A stretch of DNA of 6,451 nt, taken from the NCBI GenBank assembly GCA_001898095.1, contig MKSH01000135.1:2528-8978 (forward strand), in the 5' to 3' direction. The notes under the pieces were generated by a model. That model was given only the letters and a program-made list of their open reading frames with translations, was not told where the DNA came from and did no database searches. The DNA comes from Solirubrobacterales bacterium 70-9 (lineage in GTDB: Bacteria; Actinomycetota; Thermoleophilia; Solirubrobacterales; 70-9). This document shows, piece by piece, positions 6,123-6,451 of this stretch (positions are counted from its first letter, which is position 1; the number at the start of each line of letters is the position of its first letter). Position numbers and translations under genes: made by a program.

Positions 6123-6323
6123 CTAGACGCCCGAGAAATGAACTTATGTCAACGCGCGAAGAGAGGGCCGTTGAGTTCTACTCGCCCCGCCAAATCAGTC
6201 AACTCAAATTGCGCGCCCCGCTCTCCCTACGGCTTTTTTCGTCACTGCGTCGGATTCGTGCGAACGCACGCAGCGGGGACGACCCGAGGTGCAGGAGAGC
6301 GAATACCATCCGCCGCCCTCCCG
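6123..6323. other. Gene-free spacer with small dyads
   Basis: I see no gene here. There is a T6 run at 6234-6239, a weak 7-bp inverted repeat (TTGAGTT 6171-6177, AACTCAA 6201-6207), and two overlapping dyads at 6245-6273. Stop codons interrupt the frames, and the base composition is less uniformly GC-rich than in the operon, which fits decayed element DNA. Confidence 0.4.
6245..6273 (-). repeat. Two overlapping, mutually exclusive dyads
   Basis: CTGCGT (6245-6250) pairs with ACGCAG (6268-6273), and CGTGCG (6257-6262) pairs with CGCACG (6265-6270) around AA. The two cannot form together. They lie about 50 bp past the stop of the right-edge minus-strand gene and could end its transcript, but no T run follows on that strand. 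Confidence 0.3.
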
Positions 6324-6451
6324 TCAGCCGTCCGGCAGTCGGGAGATCTGCCCTGCGAGACCGACCCCCGAGCGGTAGATCGGGTAGCCGCAGAGGACGC
6401 CGAGCGCGATCCCGGCGATCGCCCCGAAGCTGCCGATCAGCTCGTCGAGGC
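6324..6451 (-). CDS. C-terminal end of a small hydrophobic, probably membrane, protein (5' part off window)
   Basis: The last 41 codons of a minus-strand gene enter from the right edge and stop at TGA 6324-6326. The peptide begins LDELIGSFGAIAGIALGVL, continues through CGYPIYRSGVGLAGQ and ends ISRLPDG. The glycine- and alanine-rich hydrophobic stretch from about residue 5 to 24 can form one membrane helix, leaving a short polar tail. Codons are strongly G/C-ending as in a real gene. I do not recognise the family. It lies on the element side of the putative tRNA scar, but a 41-residue fragment does not show whether it belongs to the element. Confidence 0.55.
   Translation of the reverse strand, partial: LDELIGSFGAIAGIALGVLCGYPIYRSGVGLAGQISRLPDG

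Noticed and set aside
5725..6126. Plus-strand frame of 133 codons containing RPTGFEPVTFG
   Set aside because: The motif is the well-known false translation of the complement of a tRNA T arm, and the rest is antisense to the integrase-like tail. No family resemblance.
6004..6177. Second minus-strand frame (57 codons) containing GHEMGH over the integrase-like tail
   Set aside because: It is the neighbouring frame of the same repeated GGGGCACG bases; only one of the two can be real, and neither has a proper start.
6171..6207. TTGAGTT / AACTCAA inverted repeat
   Set aside because: Seven base pairs with a 23-base loop and no extension; too weak to call a structure.
5810..6299. GTGCAGGAGAG at 5810-5820 and again at 6289-6299
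   Set aside because: An 11-bp match is expected several times by chance in a window this long, and the flanks differ.

Overview
The window is GC-rich and codes densely with G/C-ending codons. This fits a high-GC bacterium, most likely an actinobacterium, but nothing seen fixes the species.

Positions 218-4690 hold four minus-strand genes with short gaps (31, 27 and 62 bp) that look like one operon. In order of transcription they are a thiamine-diphosphate (ThDP) enzyme of the acetolactate synthase/2-oxoacid decarboxylase superfamily (2927-4690), a RidA-family protein starting at TTG (2497-2895), a single-domain cupin (1942-2469) and a PucR-family activator (218-1879). A divergent LysR-family regulator follows on the plus strand (4800-5699). 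The 109 bp between LysR and the ThDP gene hold a perfect 19-bp palindrome with T-N11-A spacing, a typical LysR operator. I do not recognise this gene set as a named pathway. The parts would suit catabolism of a nitrogenous or amino-acid-derived compound, with imine/enamine hydrolysis by the Rid protein and 2-oxoacid chemistry by the ThDP enzyme. That is inference and the substrate is unknown. The RidA protein lacks the archetypal catalytic arginine.

The right part (5729-6451) is gene-poor. It holds a 3' half of a minus-strand tRNA-Arg(ACG) followed by its hairpin, and then, on the 5' side of that half, a short relic that resembles the C-terminal tail of a tyrosine integrase. Together these read as the scar of an element integrated into the 3' half of a tRNA gene. 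Chromosomal flank would lie to the left and element-derived DNA to the right. The right edge carries the C-terminal 41 codons of a small hydrophobic protein.

The left edge (1-217), downstream of PucR, has no convincing gene. It has a 7-bp hairpin and one weak candidate minus-strand start that runs off the window.
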